A DNA stretch of 64,000 nt, from positions 248,001 to 312,000 of the forward strand of contig NZ_JADILU010000003.1 in NCBI RefSeq assembly GCF_015319355.1, given 5' to 3'. A program made the position numbers and the translations under genes. Below the pieces are notes generated by a model. It was given only the letters and a program-made list of their open reading frames with translations. It was not told where the DNA came from and made no database searches. Positions 1 through 9,137 of this stretch are shown one piece after another; the first letter of the stretch is position 1, and each line of letters opens with the position of its first letter. This stretch comes from Psychroserpens luteus (GTDB lineage: Bacteria; Bacteroidota; Bacteroidia; Flavobacteriales; Flavobacteriaceae).

Positions 1-63
1 TTCAATAAGCGTTTGATTATATCTAAATAGTAAAACACCATCAGATATTGATTTTGATGACAT
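1..63 (-). CDS. Possible N-terminus of a divergent gene (partial)
   Basis: An ATG at 63 on the minus strand opens a frame that runs off the left edge without a stop (21 codons, starting MSSKSISDGVLLFRY). It would be divergent from the PLP enzyme starting at 101, leaving only 37 bp between the two starts. The fragment is too short to identify. It could be a chance frame, and the promoter of the gene at 101 would have to overlap it. Confidence 0.35.
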   Translation of the reverse strand, partial: MSSKSISDGVLLFRYNQTLIE

Positions 64-100
64 TCTTTTTTGTAATTTTAGAGTTGCAAATTAAGAACGT

Positions 101-1267
101 ATGTCAAAGAAAAAATTAGGCTTAAATACCATTTGTACTCACGTAGGTGAAATAAAAGATGAGCAGTTTAAAGGTGCAATTTCACCTATCTATTTATCTA
201 CATCTTATGAGTTTGATGATGTTGATGTTAAGCGTTATCCACGATATTTTAATACTCCAAATCAAGAGTTTTTAGCTAAAAAAATAGCAGCATTAGAGCA
301 TACTGAATCTGCCATGATTTTTGGAAGCGGAATGGCAGCCATAAGCCACATGTTTCTCGCTTTTTTACAAACAGGAGATCATATCGTCGTTCAAAACACT
401 TTATATGGAGGAACGAGTAATTTTATTCGTGAGGAATTCCATAAATATGGTATTGAGTATACTTTTACCAATGGTTATGCGGTTTCAGATTTTGAAGCAG
501 CAATTCAACCCAACACCAAATTGATTCACATCGAGACACCTTCTAACCCTTTATTAACCATTACAGATATAAAAGGCGTTGCTAATTTAGCAAAATCAAA
601 AGGCATTGTCACGACAATCGATAATACATTTGCAAGTCCTGTAAATCAAAATCCAATAGATTTAGGTATTGATATCGTGATGCACTCAGCAACCAAATAT
701 TTAGGAGGCCACAGTGATATCTTGGCTGGAGCAGTTGCGAGTTCTAAAGAACATATGGATCGCATTTGGAACGTCTCTAAAAACCTAGGAGGAAGCTTAA
801 GTGATATGACCGTTTGGATGTTAGAGCGTAGTATGAAAACTTTAGCACTTCGTGTGAAAGCACAGAATAAAAATGCTCGTAAACTAGCTAAGTTTTTAAA
901 CAAACACGAAGACGTTTCTAAAGTCTATTATCCAGGTTTAAAAAGTCATCCAGAACATCAATTAGCAAAAGAACAAATGCACGATTTTGGTGCCATGATG
1001 TCTTTTGAGCTCGTTGAAGGTATAGACGCGATGGCTTTTATGAAACAGCTCCATTTAATCAAACCATCCATGAGTTTAGCAGGTGTTGAGAGCACGATGT
1101 TGCTACCATCTCAAACGTCTCACGCATTACTAACGCAAGAGCAACGTGATGTTGTTGGGATTAGTAATCAATTGATACGATTTTCCGTAGGTATAGAAAC
1201 ATTTAAAGATTTAAAAGCCGATATTGCGCAAGCAATTAATAACACTAAAACCATCTCTTTTGCATAA
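101..1267 (+). CDS. Trans-sulfuration family PLP-dependent enzyme
   Basis: A 388-residue fold-type I PLP enzyme of the Cys/Met metabolism family (cystathionine gamma-synthase, gamma-lyase, methionine gamma-lyase and O-acetylhomoserine sulfhydrylase relatives). The cofactor lysine is K199 in the hallmark HSATKYLGGHSD; the phosphate-binding segment FGSGMAAIS lies near residue 75, and ETPSNP and DNTFASP are also present. Length is normal for the family. It acts in the cytosol on sulfur amino acids; the exact reaction cannot be fixed by eye. A weak promoter may be TTTG at 53-56 with TAATTTTA at 73-80. The stop overlaps the start of rlmF, so the two are probably co-transcribed, although their functions are unrelated. 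Confidence 0.93.
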   Translation: MSKKKLGLNTICTHVGEIKDEQFKGAISPIYLSTSYEFDDVDVKRYPRYFNTPNQEFLAKKIAALEHTESAMIFGSGMAAISHMFLAFLQTGDHIVVQNTLYGGTSNFIREEFHKYGIEYTFTNGYAVSDFEAAIQPNTKLIHIETPSNPLLTITDIKGVANLAKSKGIVTTIDNTFASPVNQNPIDLGIDIVMHSATKYLGGHSDILAGAVASSKEHMDRIWNVSKNLGGSLSDMTVWMLERSMKTLALRVKAQNKNARKLAKFLNKHEDVSKVYYPGLKSHPEHQLAKEQMHDFGAMMSFELVEGIDAMAFMKQLHLIKPSMSLAGVESTMLLPSQTSHALLTQEQRDVVGISNQLIRFSVGIETFKDLKADIAQAINNTKTISFA

Positions 1268-2156
1268 AAATAATAAACATTCTAAAGGTTACGATTTTGA
1301 ACTTTTAGTACAGAGTTCTCCAAAACTAGAAGAATTTATTTTTACTAATTCCTTCGGAAATGTAACCATTGACTTCGCTAATCCTAAAGCAGTAAAATCG
1401 TTAAATACAGCCTTACTGAAAGAGCATTACGGAATTGACTATTGGGAATTTCCTGATGCTAATTTATGTCCGCCAATTCCAGGTCGTGTAGAATATATTC
1501 ATGTCATACATAATTTGCTTAAAAAATCAGGTGTTAAAGATAAAATCACAGTATTAGATATAGGGACAGGAGCATCTTGTATTTATCCGCTTTTAGGACA
1601 TGCAGAATATGGTTGGCGTTTTATAGCTTCGGAAATCGACAAACAAGCCATCAAGGCTGCTCAAACAATAATAATTAAAAATAAACTCAGTAAATCCATA
1701 GAATTGCGTCATCAAGACAATGAGCAAAACATCCTGACCGGAATTTTAAAACCTACAGAGAAAGTAAATGCAGCGATGTGTAATCCGCCATTCTATAAAG
1801 ATGAAGAACACGCTAATGAAAGTACATTACTTAAACAAAAAGGATTAGGCAAACAAACCAGTAAAGTGGTTCGTAATTTTAGTGGTACAGCAAAAGAGTT
1901 GTGGTATCCAGGAGGAGAAAAAGCCTTTGTACATAATTATTTGTATCAAAGTTCACTTCTTAAAACGAATTGTTTTTGGTATACCTGTTTGGTTTCTAGA
2001 ACACAACATGTTTTAAGTATGGAAACTTCATTAAAAAAACTTGGAGCAACAGATTTTAAAATTCTGCAAATCGCTTTAGGTAATAAAATAAGTAGAGTAG
2101 TGGCTTGGACGTTTTTAACAGAAAAGGAGCAAGAAGACTGGAAATCTAAAGCATAA
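1260..2156 (+). CDS. rlmF: 23S rRNA (adenine-1618-N6)-methyltransferase RlmF
   Basis: SAM-dependent methyltransferase that makes m6A1618 in 23S rRNA. Family marks are the N-terminal LHKNNKHSKGYDFELL segment, VDFANP-like TIDFANPKAVKSLN, CPPIPGRVEYIH, the SAM motif VLDIGTGASCIYPLLG and the N6-adenine catalytic motif CNPPF. I choose the TTG at 1260 because family members begin M-H-x-x-N-K-H-(N/S) and no ATG is available; the frame also has a TTG at 1224. Either start overlaps the preceding gene (8 or 44 bp). The protein is 298 residues from 1260, usual for the family. CTTCGGAA copies lie inside at 1352 and 1627. Confidence 0.92.
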   Translation: MHKNNKHSKGYDFELLVQSSPKLEEFIFTNSFGNVTIDFANPKAVKSLNTALLKEHYGIDYWEFPDANLCPPIPGRVEYIHVIHNLLKKSGVKDKITVLDIGTGASCIYPLLGHAEYGWRFIASEIDKQAIKAAQTIIIKNKLSKSIELRHQDNEQNILTGILKPTEKVNAAMCNPPFYKDEEHANESTLLKQKGLGKQTSKVVRNFSGTAKELWYPGGEKAFVHNYLYQSSLLKTNCFWYTCLVSRTQHVLSMETSLKKLGATDFKILQIALGNKISRVVAWTFLTEKEQEDWKSKA

Positions 2157-2170
2157 ATCTATGTATTAGA

Positions 2171-2845
2171 TTATTGTGTTTTCCTTAAATCTGTATTGAG
2201 GTATATGCCAATCTGCAAGCGGTCTAAGTTTAAATTATTGATATGTTGTTTCATATAACCCAACTGTAATTTTAGGGTTTTATGAAGCCTAATTCCTAAG
2301 GCTGCATAAGTTCTATTTTCTCTGAAAACATCCTCTGTGAAATTTACAAAGATTTCATTGCTTACTGCGATGTACAATGTTTTGTTTAATTTGATTTTTG
2401 TGCCTAATCGGTAGCGTAACCGGTTTTGGATTGTATTATCATTAATAGTATGTAAAAAACGATGTTCTATGCGAAGTCTATGATTTATAGGGAGATTCCA
2501 CAAATTATGTTTGTTGTTAATTTGTTCGTAAAGCCGATGTTCAATCGTGTTACTTATTTCGGTGAATTCTATACTACGATCAATATCCAAATAGCTATAA
2601 TTAACCGTTAATGCTGTTTTTGGGTTTATATGATAGCTCATTCCTGTCCCAAATAAATCGAGATTGTAATTAGTAATGATCTCATAATATCTTAATTCTA
2701 TACCTGTATTTATGCTTATTTTGTCTGACACGCGAAATGTCCCATAGAGCATGTACCAGCTTCCTAGTTGTTTTTCAGGATTTACTTGTGAATGACCCAA
2801 TACGATAGCAGTACAAAAGACTATGAGTGTAAAATAGTATTTCAT
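2171..2845 (-). CDS. DUF2490 outer-membrane-like protein
   Basis: A 224-residue protein with a signal peptide (KYYFTLIVFCTAIVLGHS) followed by alternating polar and hydrophobic strands rich in Tyr and Arg, for example YYEIITNYNLDLFGTG and EHRFLHTINDNTIQNRLRYRLG. This is the DUF2490 pattern of Bacteroidota, a predicted beta-barrel or periplasmic protein of unknown function. It lies downstream of pckA on the same strand, but a hairpin terminator (2888-2952) separates them. Its start region overlaps a short 9-bp tandem repeat. Confidence 0.8.
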   Translation of the reverse strand: MKYYFTLIVFCTAIVLGHSQVNPEKQLGSWYMLYGTFRVSDKISINTGIELRYYEIITNYNLDLFGTGMSYHINPKTALTVNYSYLDIDRSIEFTEISNTIEHRLYEQINNKHNLWNLPINHRLRIEHRFLHTINDNTIQNRLRYRLGTKIKLNKTLYIAVSNEIFVNFTEDVFRENRTYAALGIRLHKTLKLQLGYMKQHINNLNLDRLQIGIYLNTDLRKTQ

Positions 2846-2871
2846 TTTAAATCTTTTAAATCTTTTAAAAC
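2845..2871. repeat. Short tandem repeat, 9-bp unit x3
   Basis: Three consecutive units of TTTTAAATC (third imperfect) at the 5' edge of the DUF2490 gene, in its presumed leader. It may be simple AT-rich slippage sequence. Confidence 0.5.
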
Positions 2872-2887
2872 TTGGGAATTAATAGAT

Positions 2888-2952
2888 AAAAATGAGGCTA
2901 ACAGTTTATTATTCATTAACCTTTTAGTTTAAATTTTGCTAACCTCATTTTT
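2888..2952 (-). terminator. Terminator hairpin downstream of pckA
   Basis: On the minus strand AAAAATGAGGTTAGCA pairs with TGTTAGCCTCATTTTT across about 33 nt (16-bp stem, two mismatches), ending in a T-tract. It begins right after the pckA stop codon at 2963, so it is the likely end of the permease-pckA transcript. Confidence 0.65.
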
Positions 2953-2962
2953 CCCTCAATAT

Positions 2963-4594
2963 TTATATGTGATCATTTAAATGATGATGTTCATCAATTA
3001 ATGGTCCACCTTCAATGATTTGATTTGATGCCTGACTTGCAAATTTTTCAAAATTTAAATGAAACGAGTGTGCCAATTGTATAGATTTACTAATATATGC
3101 AGCCTTATCAACCCAAGTATTCATAGGATCTAATAGTTCAGTTGGAACACCATCACATTCTTTTGGCATAAATAATCCAAATATTGGATGTTGGTTAAAT
3201 TCCGCTTTATCTAATTTTCCTTCTAAAATAGCTGTAATCATTGCTCTAGTGTATTTCAGTTTAATACGAGAACCAACACCATAAGGTCCACCACTCCAAC
3301 CTGTGTTTATTAGCCATACATTAACACCTGCATCTTGCATTTTTTTACTTAACATCTCAGCATATACTGTTGGATGTAATGGCATAAACGGTTCTCCAAA
3401 ACAAGCAGAAAACGATGGTACAGGTTCTGTAATACCTGCTTCTGTTCCTGCTACTTTTGCAGTATATCCAGAGATAAAATGGTATGCAGCTTGGCCAGGA
3501 GTTAATTTAGATACTGGAGGTAATACACCAAAAGCATCACAGGTTAAGAAAAAGATATTTGTAGGATTTACAGCATAAGATGGTTTTTGGATATTATCAA
3601 TATGATAAATAGGGTAGCTTACACGTGTGTTTTGCGTTATGCTGCTATCCATATAATCGACTTCTCCATTGTCTTTAAAAATGACATTCTCTAAAATAGC
3701 ACCTGGTTTAATTGCTCTGTAAATATCTGGTTCTTTTTCTTCGGAAAGATCTATTACTTTTGCATAACAGCCACCTTCAAAATTGAAAATAGAGTTATCA
3801 TCTGCCCAACCATGTTCATCATCACCAATGAGTTTACGGTCAGGATCTGCAGATAAGGTTGTTTTTCCAGTTCCTGAAAGTCCGAAGAAAATAGCAGTAT
3901 CTCCATCTTTACCAACATTTGCAGAACAGTGCATTGGTAGCACATCCCTTTCAACAGGTAAAATGAAGTTTAAAGAAGAAAAAATACCTTTTTTAATTTC
4001 TCCTGTATATGCAGAGCCACCAATAAGAGCTATTTTTTTAGAGAAATTTAAAACTGAGAAATTACCTTGACGTAACCCGTGTTTTTCAAAGTTTTTTGCT
4101 TCGTAACCTGGAGCACAGAGTACGAGCCATTCTTCTTGAAAGTTTTCAAGTTCTTTAGCTTCAGGTCTTAAGAACATATTATAAGCAAACATGTTAGACC
4201 ATGGATATTCGGTTACTGTTCTTACATTGGTTTTAAATCTAGGATCTGCACAAACATAACTGTCTCTCACATAAATCTCTTTACCGCTGAGGTATTTTTC
4301 TATTTCCGATTGTAAATAGTCAAAATTTTCTTGAGATATCGCTTTATTGGTTTTTCCCCACCATACTTTATCTTTAGTATAGTCATCTTTTACAATAAAA
4401 CGATCTTGAGGAGATCTACCTGTGTATTTTCCTGTATTTACCGCAAGAGTTCCATTATTTGTTTCTTTTCCCATGCCTTTTTCAATGGTAATACGTTGTA
4501 GTTCTTCTGGAGAAAGATTCCAATGCGCTGTCACGTTTTTGAGGTTGTAGACGCTCAAATCGGAATTCGTTGGAGTTACTGTTTGCTGTTTCAT
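2963..4594 (-). CDS. pckA: Phosphoenolpyruvate carboxykinase (ATP)
   Basis: Converts oxaloacetate plus ATP to phosphoenolpyruvate, CO2 and ADP, the entry step of gluconeogenesis in the cytosol. The 543-residue protein has the substrate segment TGRSPQDRF (about 58-66), GGSAYTGEIKKGIFS (about 192-206), MHCSAN, the P-loop GLSGTGKTTLSAD (238-250) and the acidic metal-binding IGDDEHGW. Length and all catalytic motifs fit the ATP-type enzyme rather than the GTP type. It starts 28 bp after the stop of the SLC13-type permease, so both are probably on one mRNA; this links dicarboxylate uptake with gluconeogenesis. Confidence 0.97.
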   Translation of the reverse strand: MKQQTVTPTNSDLSVYNLKNVTAHWNLSPEELQRITIEKGMGKETNNGTLAVNTGKYTGRSPQDRFIVKDDYTKDKVWWGKTNKAISQENFDYLQSEIEKYLSGKEIYVRDSYVCADPRFKTNVRTVTEYPWSNMFAYNMFLRPEAKELENFQEEWLVLCAPGYEAKNFEKHGLRQGNFSVLNFSKKIALIGGSAYTGEIKKGIFSSLNFILPVERDVLPMHCSANVGKDGDTAIFFGLSGTGKTTLSADPDRKLIGDDEHGWADDNSIFNFEGGCYAKVIDLSEEKEPDIYRAIKPGAILENVIFKDNGEVDYMDSSITQNTRVSYPIYHIDNIQKPSYAVNPTNIFFLTCDAFGVLPPVSKLTPGQAAYHFISGYTAKVAGTEAGITEPVPSFSACFGEPFMPLHPTVYAEMLSKKMQDAGVNVWLINTGWSGGPYGVGSRIKLKYTRAMITAILEGKLDKAEFNQHPIFGLFMPKECDGVPTELLDPMNTWVDKAAYISKSIQLAHSFHLNFEKFASQASNQIIEGGPLIDEHHHLNDHI

Positions 4595-4622
4595 AATATA
4601 TATAATTTAAAAGGTTAACAAT

Positions 4623-6461
4623 TTAAAATGGCCAAATTAATGGCACTAGTAATGCTGTGGTAGCCAGAAATAATAGTAATAATGGAAATCCAACTTTAAA
4701 ATAATCGGAAAACTTATAACCTCCTGCGACTAAAACCATAGCATTGGTTGTTGTGCCAATTGGTGTTAAAAATGCTGTAGAGGCACTTATAGCTACGGTA
4801 ATCATTAAGGGTTCTGGTCTAATTTGTAATGCATTTGCTGCCAAAACAACAATTGGAGCCATAAGAACTGCTGTAGCCGAATTATTAATGAATTGACTGA
4901 AGGTAGTTGTTAATAGAAAGATTCCAATGATCAAATATATTGGACTTGCATCACCTAAAAAACTAATAATCCCATTTGCAATAAATTGGGCTGTTCCTGT
5001 TTTTTGGAGTGCAATTCCCATAGGTATCATTGCAGCAATCATAACCACGCTCATCCAACTGATACCTTTATAAGCTTTATTTATAGGAACGCAACCTGTT
5101 AGCAAAACTACACCTGCAGATATTAATGCAGCAATAGCGCCAGGAACGACATCAATAACTAATAAAACAATCATCAATACCAAAGCAGATAATGCGATAT
5201 AAGATTTTGGAGTGATGTTATCTATTGTTTTAGCCATACCTTCTGGACTACCGCAAATCACAATATTCTCATGTTGGTTTTTGAGCTGTTCTATGTCTTG
5301 CCATTGTCCTCTAATAATAAAACCGTCACCAGCTTCAACACGCATGGTTTCTTCAATAAATGGTTTTCTATGTCTAGAGGTTGCTAGTAACTGAATGCCA
5401 TAGCGATTAAAATATTGGTTGAGTTTAATGTCTTTACCTACTAGTGATGAATTTTGTGTGACTAATACTTCAGACATGCCAACTTCTTGATTTATTAAGT
5501 TATTTCTCAGTTCATCTTTTACGGGCTCTGCAGGTAATAAGCCTAATCGAAATTTGATCATGAGTTTGTTAATAGCTTCTGTATCACCTTTAACCGTAAT
5601 AATGTCGTGATAGCGCATTTCAGTTTCAGGACTAGGAAATTCTATAAATTGATACGTGCCTTTTAAAAGATTAGGATGTCTTCGTTTTAAGCGTATAATA
5701 TTAACTTGATAATCATTTTCGAAGTTCCATTCACTAATTTTTGTGTCAAGTAAAGGAGAGACAGAACGTATTCTTAATCTGTAATAATCATTTTCAATTT
5801 TATAGGCCTCAATCCATTTGTGAAGTGTTGTATTTATATCTACTGGCTTATTATTCGTTTTACGATTTGGTAATAATTTAAACCCAATAAACTTGAAATA
5901 GAGTATAGCAATGATTAATAGAGGAATGCCAATTAATGAAAACTCAAAAAATGAAAACCCATCGTAACCAGAATCAATTAGTGTATTATTTACGATGATA
6001 TTTGGAGGCGTTCCAGTTAAGGTTAATAAACCACCTGTGTTAGAGCCAAATGCCATTGGCATTAATATTTTTGAAGGCATGGTGCCAATGCTCCAAGCCG
6101 ATGATACTGTTACAGGTAATAAGGTAGCAACTGTACCTGTATTGCTTACAAAACCAGAAAGAATTCCTGCGCCAAAAGTTACAATAACTAATAATTTAGG
6201 CACACTTTTTCCTGCCCATTCAATGAGTTTTTTACCAGCTAAAGCTGTCCATCCTGTTTGTGAGAGTCCTTCACCAATTATAAATAATGAAGCAATCATA
6301 ATTACTGTAGGGTTACTAAAACCACTTAAGGTTTCACTGAGATCTAATATTCCAAATAAGAATAAACTTAACATAGATACTAAGGCTACAATATCTGGTG
6401 TGAACTTTCCCCAAACGAAAAATAGAATTGTTAACGTTAATATGATAAGCATGAGTGTCAT
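4623..6461 (-). CDS. SLC13/DASS-type permease with TrkA-C domains
   Basis: Inner-membrane sodium-coupled anion transporter of the divalent anion:sodium symporter superfamily. Membrane helices occupy the first 200 and last 200 residues. Both halves carry the family motifs: SNTGTVATLLPV in the first, NNSATAVLMAPIV in the second. Between them lie about 200 soluble residues resembling two RCK_C/TrkA_C regulatory domains. I start at the ATG at 6461 (612 residues), where the first hydrophobic helix begins; an upstream ATG at 6512 would add 17 polar residues. Substrate may be a dicarboxylate or sulfate. The pckA neighbour favours a C4-dicarboxylate (inference). Confidence 0.88.
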   Translation of the reverse strand: MTLMLIILTLTILFFVWGKFTPDIVALVSMLSLFLFGILDLSETLSGFSNPTVIMIASLFIIGEGLSQTGWTALAGKKLIEWAGKSVPKLLVIVTFGAGILSGFVSNTGTVATLLPVTVSSAWSIGTMPSKILMPMAFGSNTGGLLTLTGTPPNIIVNNTLIDSGYDGFSFFEFSLIGIPLLIIAILYFKFIGFKLLPNRKTNNKPVDINTTLHKWIEAYKIENDYYRLRIRSVSPLLDTKISEWNFENDYQVNIIRLKRRHPNLLKGTYQFIEFPSPETEMRYHDIITVKGDTEAINKLMIKFRLGLLPAEPVKDELRNNLINQEVGMSEVLVTQNSSLVGKDIKLNQYFNRYGIQLLATSRHRKPFIEETMRVEAGDGFIIRGQWQDIEQLKNQHENIVICGSPEGMAKTIDNITPKSYIALSALVLMIVLLVIDVVPGAIAALISAGVVLLTGCVPINKAYKGISWMSVVMIAAMIPMGIALQKTGTAQFIANGIISFLGDASPIYLIIGIFLLTTTFSQFINNSATAVLMAPIVVLAANALQIRPEPLMITVAISASTAFLTPIGTTTNAMVLVAGGYKFSDYFKVGFPLLLLFLATTALLVPLIWPF

Positions 6462-6751
6462 GTATTGATTTTTGGTGGTTAATTTATTGTATAAAGTTAT
6501 ATACAACAACAAGCAATAAATATGACATATATCATGGTATTGGTATACTCATTACTTTTGCCATATTATCTATATTTGCTATATATTTATGCATATAACA
6601 TTTACGAAAACGAGTGAGAAATATTGAGTTATAAATATTAGCTTTGTTTTATTAATAAATATCAACTTAACTTCGTTGAGTATTTTGGTGTAGAAGCTCT
6701 TTTTTAAATTAAAAGGCGTCAAATATTACTTTCGACAATAAAAAATTAAAG
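6462..6751. other. Divergent intergenic region (290 bp)
   Basis: Very AT-rich spacer between the divergent permease and bshB1 genes. It has a TATATTTG box at 6571-6578 on the plus strand without a well-spaced -33 partner, and TACTTTCG at 6727-6734 close to bshB1. I see no RNA gene or riboswitch. Confidence 0.4.
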
Positions 6752-7468
6752 ATGAAATTAGACATACTCGCATTTGGTGCCCATCCAGATGATATAGAAT
6801 TAGGATGTGGAGGCACCATAGCTAAAGAAATCGCTAACGGAAAAAAAGTAGGTCTTGTAGATTTAACACGTGGCGAATTAGGAACACGTGGTACAGCGCA
6901 AACAAGAGATCAAGAAGCTAGTGATGCTGCAAAAATATTAGGTGTTCAAGCACGAGAAAATTTAGGATTCGCAGACGGTTTTTTTGTCAATGATAAAGAA
7001 CACCAATTGGAGGTTATTAAAATGATTCGTAAATACCAACCAGAGATTGTATTGTGTAATGCTATTGATGATCGACATATTGACCATGGAAAAGGGAGTA
7101 AATTGGTGAGTGATGCTTGTTTTTTAAGCGGACTTATAAAAATAGAAACTGAGCTTGACGGAAAATCTCAAGATAAATGGAGACCAAAGTATGTCTATCA
7201 TTATATCCAATGGAAAAATATAGAACCAGACTTTGCTGTAGATATTACAGGATATATAGATTCTAAAATAGCTTCTGTTTTTGCTTATAAAACACAGTTC
7301 TATGACCCAAAGAGTACTGAACCTCAAACACCTATAACGAGTAAAAATTTCACAGACAGTATTAAATATAGAGCTAGCGATTTAGGTCGTTTAATAGGCG
7401 TAGATTATGCCGAAGGCTTTACAGTAGAACGTTACGTTGCTGTAGATAGCTTATTTGATTTGAAATAG
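6752..7468 (+). CDS. bshB1: Bacillithiol biosynthesis deacetylase BshB1
   Basis: Zinc-dependent LmbE/PIG-L family deacetylase that removes the acetyl group from GlcNAc-malate, the second step of bacillithiol synthesis. The metal motif AHPDDIELGCGG starts at residue 10, followed by VDLTRGELGTRGT and NLGFADGFF, and by DDRHIDHGKGS with the second metal histidines. The 238-residue length matches BshB1. It stands alone between the divergent permease and tRNA-His; other bsh genes are not in the window. Bacillithiol use is typical of Flavobacteriaceae. Confidence 0.95.
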   Translation: MKLDILAFGAHPDDIELGCGGTIAKEIANGKKVGLVDLTRGELGTRGTAQTRDQEASDAAKILGVQARENLGFADGFFVNDKEHQLEVIKMIRKYQPEIVLCNAIDDRHIDHGKGSKLVSDACFLSGLIKIETELDGKSQDKWRPKYVYHYIQWKNIEPDFAVDITGYIDSKIASVFAYKTQFYDPKSTEPQTPITSKNFTDSIKYRASDLGRLIGVDYAEGFTVERYVAVDSLFDLK

Positions 7469-7625
7469 ATTAAGTACATCAGTATCTTTTATCATGCTAC
7501 TTATTTGACAATTTCTTAAGTAAACTGTTTTTAGGAAATAATAGGAGTATTAATAGTTTACAGCCTTATATGGACTTGATTATTTTATAGTTATCTATTA
7601 AATTGAATAATTTTAAAAAAAAGTC
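7469..7625. other. Intergenic spacer, no gene seen
   Basis: AT-rich DNA between bshB1 and the tRNA-His promoter. I find no convincing open frame, terminator hairpin or repeat. Confidence 0.5.
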
Positions 7626-7656
7626 TTTGTAGTAACTGTGAATTATTTTACATTTG
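7626..7656 (+). promoter_or_regulatory. Promoter of tRNA-His
   Basis: TTTG at 7626-7629, 19 nt, then TACATTTG at 7649-7656: an exact match to the flavobacterial -33/-7 consensus. A perfect 7-bp hairpin ACGCATT-GAAA-AATGCGT (7660-7677) sits in the short leader before the tRNA. Confidence 0.8.
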
Positions 7657-7683
7657 CACACGCATTGAAAAATGCGTCCAAAT

Positions 7684-7758
7684 GGTGGTTGTAGCTCAGT
7701 TGGTTAGAGCGTCGGTTTGTGGTACCGAAAGTCGCCGGTTCGAACCCGGTCTTCCACC
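7684..7758 (+). tRNA. tRNA-His (anticodon GTG)
   Basis: Cloverleaf with the His-specific extra G(-1) at 7684 facing C73 at 7758, D arm GCTC...GAGC, anticodon stem TCGGT/ACCGA with loop TTGTGGT (anticodon GTG) and T arm GCCGG-TTCGAAC-CCGGT. CCA is not fully encoded. The acceptor stem GTGGTTG/CTTCCAC appears to have two adjacent U-U mismatches (positions 5-68 and 6-67), which is unusual. A promoter lies 28 bp upstream and a terminator follows. Confidence 0.93.
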
Positions 7759-7767
7759 CAGAATGAC

Positions 7768-7797
7768 AAAGCTTCTCAGAAATGAGGAGCTTTTTTT
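7768..7797 (+). terminator. Terminator of tRNA-His
   Basis: GCTTCTCA-GAAA-TGAGGAGC stem-loop (one G-T wobble) flanked by AAA and a run of seven T, 10 bp after the tRNA. Confidence 0.85.
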
Positions 7798-7882
7798 GTA
7801 TATGCTATTGAGTTACTACAAATAGAGCGAGGCATTAATAATGAACGTAGTAGAATTAAATTAAGTGTTTCTCCCAAAAAGT

Positions 7883-7916
7883 AAAAGGTCTTCAATTTTA
7901 ATCGAAGACCTTTTTT
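7883..7916. terminator. Bidirectional terminator
   Basis: AAAAGGTCTTC and GAAGACCTTTTTT pair around a 10-nt loop. Placed 19 bp beyond the stop of the minus-strand desaturase-like gene, it probably ends that transcript and also backs up the tRNA-His terminator. Confidence 0.8.
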
Positions 7917-7934
7917 ATTAATAGTAGTATTAAA

Positions 7935-9068
7935 CTAACGCTCACTAGCATTTTCTAAATCCTCTTGAGGGTTTTTAACAAAAGGATACACAAATTGCTT
8001 AGAGAATCCTTTTGGATAATGAACATCACCCAATCCTGTGCTTTCTGGCCAATCTGTACCTTGATCATAATAGGTGCCAAAAATCATATCTATAAAAGGG
8101 AAATGGATGGCAAAGTTTTTATCATAAGCTTTTGGATCGTCAGAGTGATGCCAATGATGAAATTGTGGTGTGACAAATACATATTTTAAAAAACCGAAGT
8201 TTATTCTTGTGTTTGCATGCGCTAAAACTGCTTGAAAAGACACAATAACGATATATGTGAAAAATACAGAGCTGTCAAAACCGCAAACGTAAATTGGAAT
8301 AAATGACATCGATCTTACCACGACTAAATCAAAAAAGTGAGTACGAGATCCTGCTAACCAATCTAGGTTTTTTGTAGAATGGTGTACTGCATGAAAACGC
8401 CATAAATAGGGAATCTTGTGAAAGAAGTAATGTGCAGTATATTGAAATAAATCGGAGACTAATAATGCTACAAACAATTGCGGTAAAAAAGGAATGGATT
8501 GAATGGTGTTTTGAAAGCTTTCTAATCCAATATTAGCAAACATTGTTGTTGCTGGAAACTGAACAATAACTCCAATGATTTGAATGAATAAATGACTTAC
8601 AATAAAATAAACCAAATCTGTTCGCCACTCTTCATGAAACTTGGTTTGGTTTAAACGTTTTGGTAAAAACAACTCTATAGGAATAAATACAATTGCAGAA
8701 ACTAATACATCAATGAGTAACCAATCTAAACCAATAGTAAAGGTTTTATCTTGAATTCCTGAACCTTCTGGTAATGCTGTACCTATTAAAATGGTTGCAG
8801 CAATTATAAGTGTTGATGTGAATCCGTAGCGTTTTTTCTTGCTTAAAATGAAACTGGTAAATGCGAATACAAATGATAATATCAAAGCACCAAGAATAGA
8901 CCATTTTACGATTTGCGGATTATAGATTTTTCTAAAATCTTTGGTTGTAAAAGTATCTGGAAAATAGGCGCAGATAACAAAACCTAAGGATACGATAGCT
9001 AAAAAAACGGATAGGTAACCGCTAATTTTACCTTCACCTATTTTGAGTCTTGGGGATTCGTTTGTCAT
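7935..9068 (-). CDS. Sterol desaturase / fatty acid hydroxylase family protein
   Basis: Membrane di-iron oxygenase of the FA_hydroxylase superfamily, expected to hydroxylate or desaturate a lipid. Several hydrophobic helices precede the histidine clusters: HYFFHK, WRFHAVHHS and FHHWHHSDDP. I use the ATG at 9068 (377 residues, MTNESPRLKIGEG). The frame continues upstream to 9197, but that stretch (LQQIPQSLTQKRRF) is encoded by an intergenic repeat remnant and is not part of the family. Substrate is unknown; membrane lipids or carotenoids are possible. Confidence 0.88.
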   Translation of the reverse strand: MTNESPRLKIGEGKISGYLSVFLAIVSLGFVICAYFPDTFTTKDFRKIYNPQIVKWSILGALILSFVFAFTSFILSKKKRYGFTSTLIIAATILIGTALPEGSGIQDKTFTIGLDWLLIDVLVSAIVFIPIELFLPKRLNQTKFHEEWRTDLVYFIVSHLFIQIIGVIVQFPATTMFANIGLESFQNTIQSIPFLPQLFVALLVSDLFQYTAHYFFHKIPYLWRFHAVHHSTKNLDWLAGSRTHFFDLVVVRSMSFIPIYVCGFDSSVFFTYIVIVSFQAVLAHANTRINFGFLKYVFVTPQFHHWHHSDDPKAYDKNFAIHFPFIDMIFGTYYDQGTDWPESTGLGDVHYPKGFSKQFVYPFVKNPQEDLENASER

Positions 9069-9137
9069 TTGTTTGATATTAGTAATGGAAAAAAATAAAG
9101 GTCCAAGATATTGAAAATTTATCTTGAACCTTCGTTT

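Noticed and set aside
3303-4070. Plus-strand ORFs opposite pckA
   Set aside because: They lie within a strongly conserved gene on the other strand and have no family features.
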